Source: an uncultured Verrucomicrobiales bacterium (lineage in GTDB: Bacteria; Verrucomicrobiota; Verrucomicrobiia; Verrucomicrobiales; DEV007). Taken from it: 6,384 nt of DNA. The stretch is taken from assembly GCA_937893785.1 (NCBI GenBank), contig CALCSP010000225.1, positions 1-6,384 of the forward strand, in the 5' to 3' direction. The position numbers and the translations under genes were made by a program. The notes beneath the pieces are model-generated. The model saw nothing but the letters and a program-made list of their open reading frames with translations. It made no database searches and was not told the DNA's origin. Shown in pieces: positions 5,277 to 6,384 of this stretch; position 1 is the first letter of the stretch, and each line of letters opens with the position of its first letter.

Positions 5277-6384
5277 ATGAACCCAAACCTCGAAGCGAAG
5301 CTTAAAAGCAACTTGGCCCTGCTCTATGGCCCTGAAGCAGGCAAGATTGTCGAGAACATCGCCAACCTAGTCGAAAACTACCACGAATCCATCCCCGCAA
5401 CCCGTGCTTACTGGGATGAAAGCGATTCCCTCTTGATTACCTACGGCGATTCACTGCAGGAAAAGAACACACCGGGCCTTGCCACCCTTGAAAAATTCCT
5501 CGATTCCCAAATCAGGGAAAGCTTCAGTCTCGTTCACTTGCTGCCTTTCTACCCATGGACGGATGATGATGGCTTCTCAGTGGTTGACTTCCGGCAAGTC
5601 AACCCACCTCTCGGTGACTGGCAACACATCCGATTACTGGCAAAAAAGTACCGCCTTATTTTTGATGGTGTCTTCAATCATGTCTCCAAGTCCAGCGAAT
5701 ATGTGCGAGGGCATCTCAACGGAGAAGATGCTTACCATAATTTCTGCATTAACGAAGATTCTGCCTTTGATCACTCACAGGTCACTCGACCACGTACCAG
5801 CCCGCTTTTTCATACCTACTCAGGCACCACGGGTGAGATGCGCCTTTGGACAACGTTCTCCGAAGATCAGGTGGACCTGAACCTAGCCAATCCTGCCGTC
5901 CTTATGGAGCTGCTCGATGTCGTGCTGTTCTACGCTTCTCAAGGAGCCTCAATGATACGCCTTGATGCCATTCCCTACATGTGGAAAGCAACTGGGACAA
6001 CCTGTGTACACCGTCCCCAGACCCACGCTTTTATCAGAATTGTGCGACTGGTGATGGACATTGCTGCACCACATGTGAGCATTCTCTCTGAAACCAACGT
6101 GCCGCATGAAGAGAACCTCACCTATTTCGGAAACAGAGGGGACGAAGCTCAGGTAATCTACAATTTTACACTACCTCCTCTTATCCTTTACGGCCTTGCA
6201 ACAGGTGATGCCCAACCACTGACTCGCTGGGCAGCAACACTGATACCTCCCAGTGAAAATTGCACTTTCCTCAACATCACATCAACCCACGACGGTATCG
6301 GCATGCGCCCAGTCGAGGGCATTCTCACCGGCGAACAGCAGAAAGTATTGACGGACCTTGCCGTTGAACACGGCGGAGCAGTCA
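5277..6384 (+). CDS. GH13_18 glycoside phosphorylase, glucosylglycerate phosphorylase-like, 3' end cut off
   Basis: The first 369 codons are present and the right edge cuts the gene; relatives have about 490-590 residues. Family enzymes use phosphate to cleave an alpha-glucoside, releasing glucose 1-phosphate with retained configuration. The (beta/alpha)8 barrel motifs are clear: DGFSVVDF (about 98-105), FDGVFNH (D130, N134, H135), IRLDAIPY with nucleophile Asp230, LSETNVPHEEN with acid/base Glu272, and STHDGIGMRP with the transition-state Asp339. From memory of the family, the TCVHRPQTH and ETNVPHEEN blocks resemble the YcjM/glucosylglycerate phosphorylase branch more than classical sucrose phosphorylase. 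Sucrose or glucosylglycerol remains possible as substrate. There is no signal peptide, so it acts in the cytoplasm. The start is well fixed: an in-frame TGA at 5256-5258 lies just upstream and ATG 5277 is the first start after it. No Shine-Dalgarno is seen. It is divergent from the cytochrome-like gene and may be separately regulated. Confidence 0.93.
   Translation, partial: MNPNLEAKLKSNLALLYGPEAGKIVENIANLVENYHESIPATRAYWDESDSLLITYGDSLQEKNTPGLATLEKFLDSQIRESFSLVHLLPFYPWTDDDGFSVVDFRQVNPPLGDWQHIRLLAKKYRLIFDGVFNHVSKSSEYVRGHLNGEDAYHNFCINEDSAFDHSQVTRPRTSPLFHTYSGTTGEMRLWTTFSEDQVDLNLANPAVLMELLDVVLFYASQGASMIRLDAIPYMWKATGTTCVHRPQTHAFIRIVRLVMDIAAPHVSILSETNVPHEENLTYFGNRGDEAQVIYNFTLPPLILYGLATGDAQPLTRWAATLIPPSENCTFLNITSTHDGIGMRPVEGILTGEQQKVLTDLAVEHGGAV

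Noticed and set aside
5479..5880. A 133-codon plus-strand open frame overlapping the phosphorylase in another frame
   Set aside because: The phosphorylase frame contains the conserved GH13 motifs over the same bases; the alternative frame has no family resemblance.
1..6384. tRNA, rRNA, CRISPR, insertion sequence or other mobile element
   Set aside because: No cloverleaf-like blocks, regular spaced repeats, terminal inverted repeats with a transposase, or target duplications were seen; almost the whole window is covered by four coding regions.

Overview
The window looks like chromosomal DNA from a member of the PVC group (Verrucomicrobiota, Planctomycetota or Lentisphaerota). The main evidence is a PSCyt1/DUF1549/DUF1553 cytochrome-type protein together with a DUF1501 protein. 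These two families are heavily expanded in that group, usually occur as neighbours, and are uncommon elsewhere. A secreted ThuA-like protein of the type often found beside them supports this. G+C looks close to half by eye. None of the four gene starts has a recognisable Shine-Dalgarno sequence. A finer taxonomic placement cannot be made from the sequence alone.

Layout from left to right. (1) Positions 1-1293, minus strand: the N-terminal 431 residues of a DUF1501 protein, cut off by the left edge; no stop codon interrupts it. (2) Positions 1294-1381: an 88-base divergent gap with weak promoter-like elements and an imperfect inverted repeat. (3) Positions 1382-2164, plus strand: a complete secreted ThuA-like protein of 260 residues. 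(4) Positions 2161-5136, minus strand: a complete large secreted protein of about 991 residues (cytochrome-c-like PSCyt1, DUF1549, a LamG-like insert, DUF1553). Its stop codon shares the palindrome TTAA with the ThuA stop. (5) Positions 5137-5276: a divergent control region with an extended -10 element for the minus-strand gene and two perfect inverted repeats in front of the plus-strand gene. (6) Positions 5277-6384, plus strand: the first 369 residues of a GH13_18 glycoside phosphorylase, closest by motif to the glucosylglycerate phosphorylase (YcjM-like) branch, cut off by the right edge.

Functionally, the three left-hand genes form an envelope-directed module: all three products carry export signals, and their families are linked by genome context to breakdown of complex organic matter, although their exact reactions are unproven. 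The DUF1501 and PSCyt1/DUF1549/DUF1553 genes are co-oriented but separated by a ThuA gene on the opposite strand, so they cannot be a simple two-gene operon. The GH13_18 enzyme has no export signal. It would work in the cytoplasm, cleaving a glucoside with phosphate to give glucose 1-phosphate, and it appears to be separately regulated.

I see no tRNA, rRNA, CRISPR array, insertion sequence, attachment site or origin. No clearly new system is visible. The most useful observations concern gene architecture (shared stop palindrome, antisense insertion, likely leaderless starts) and the operator-like repeats before the phosphorylase.
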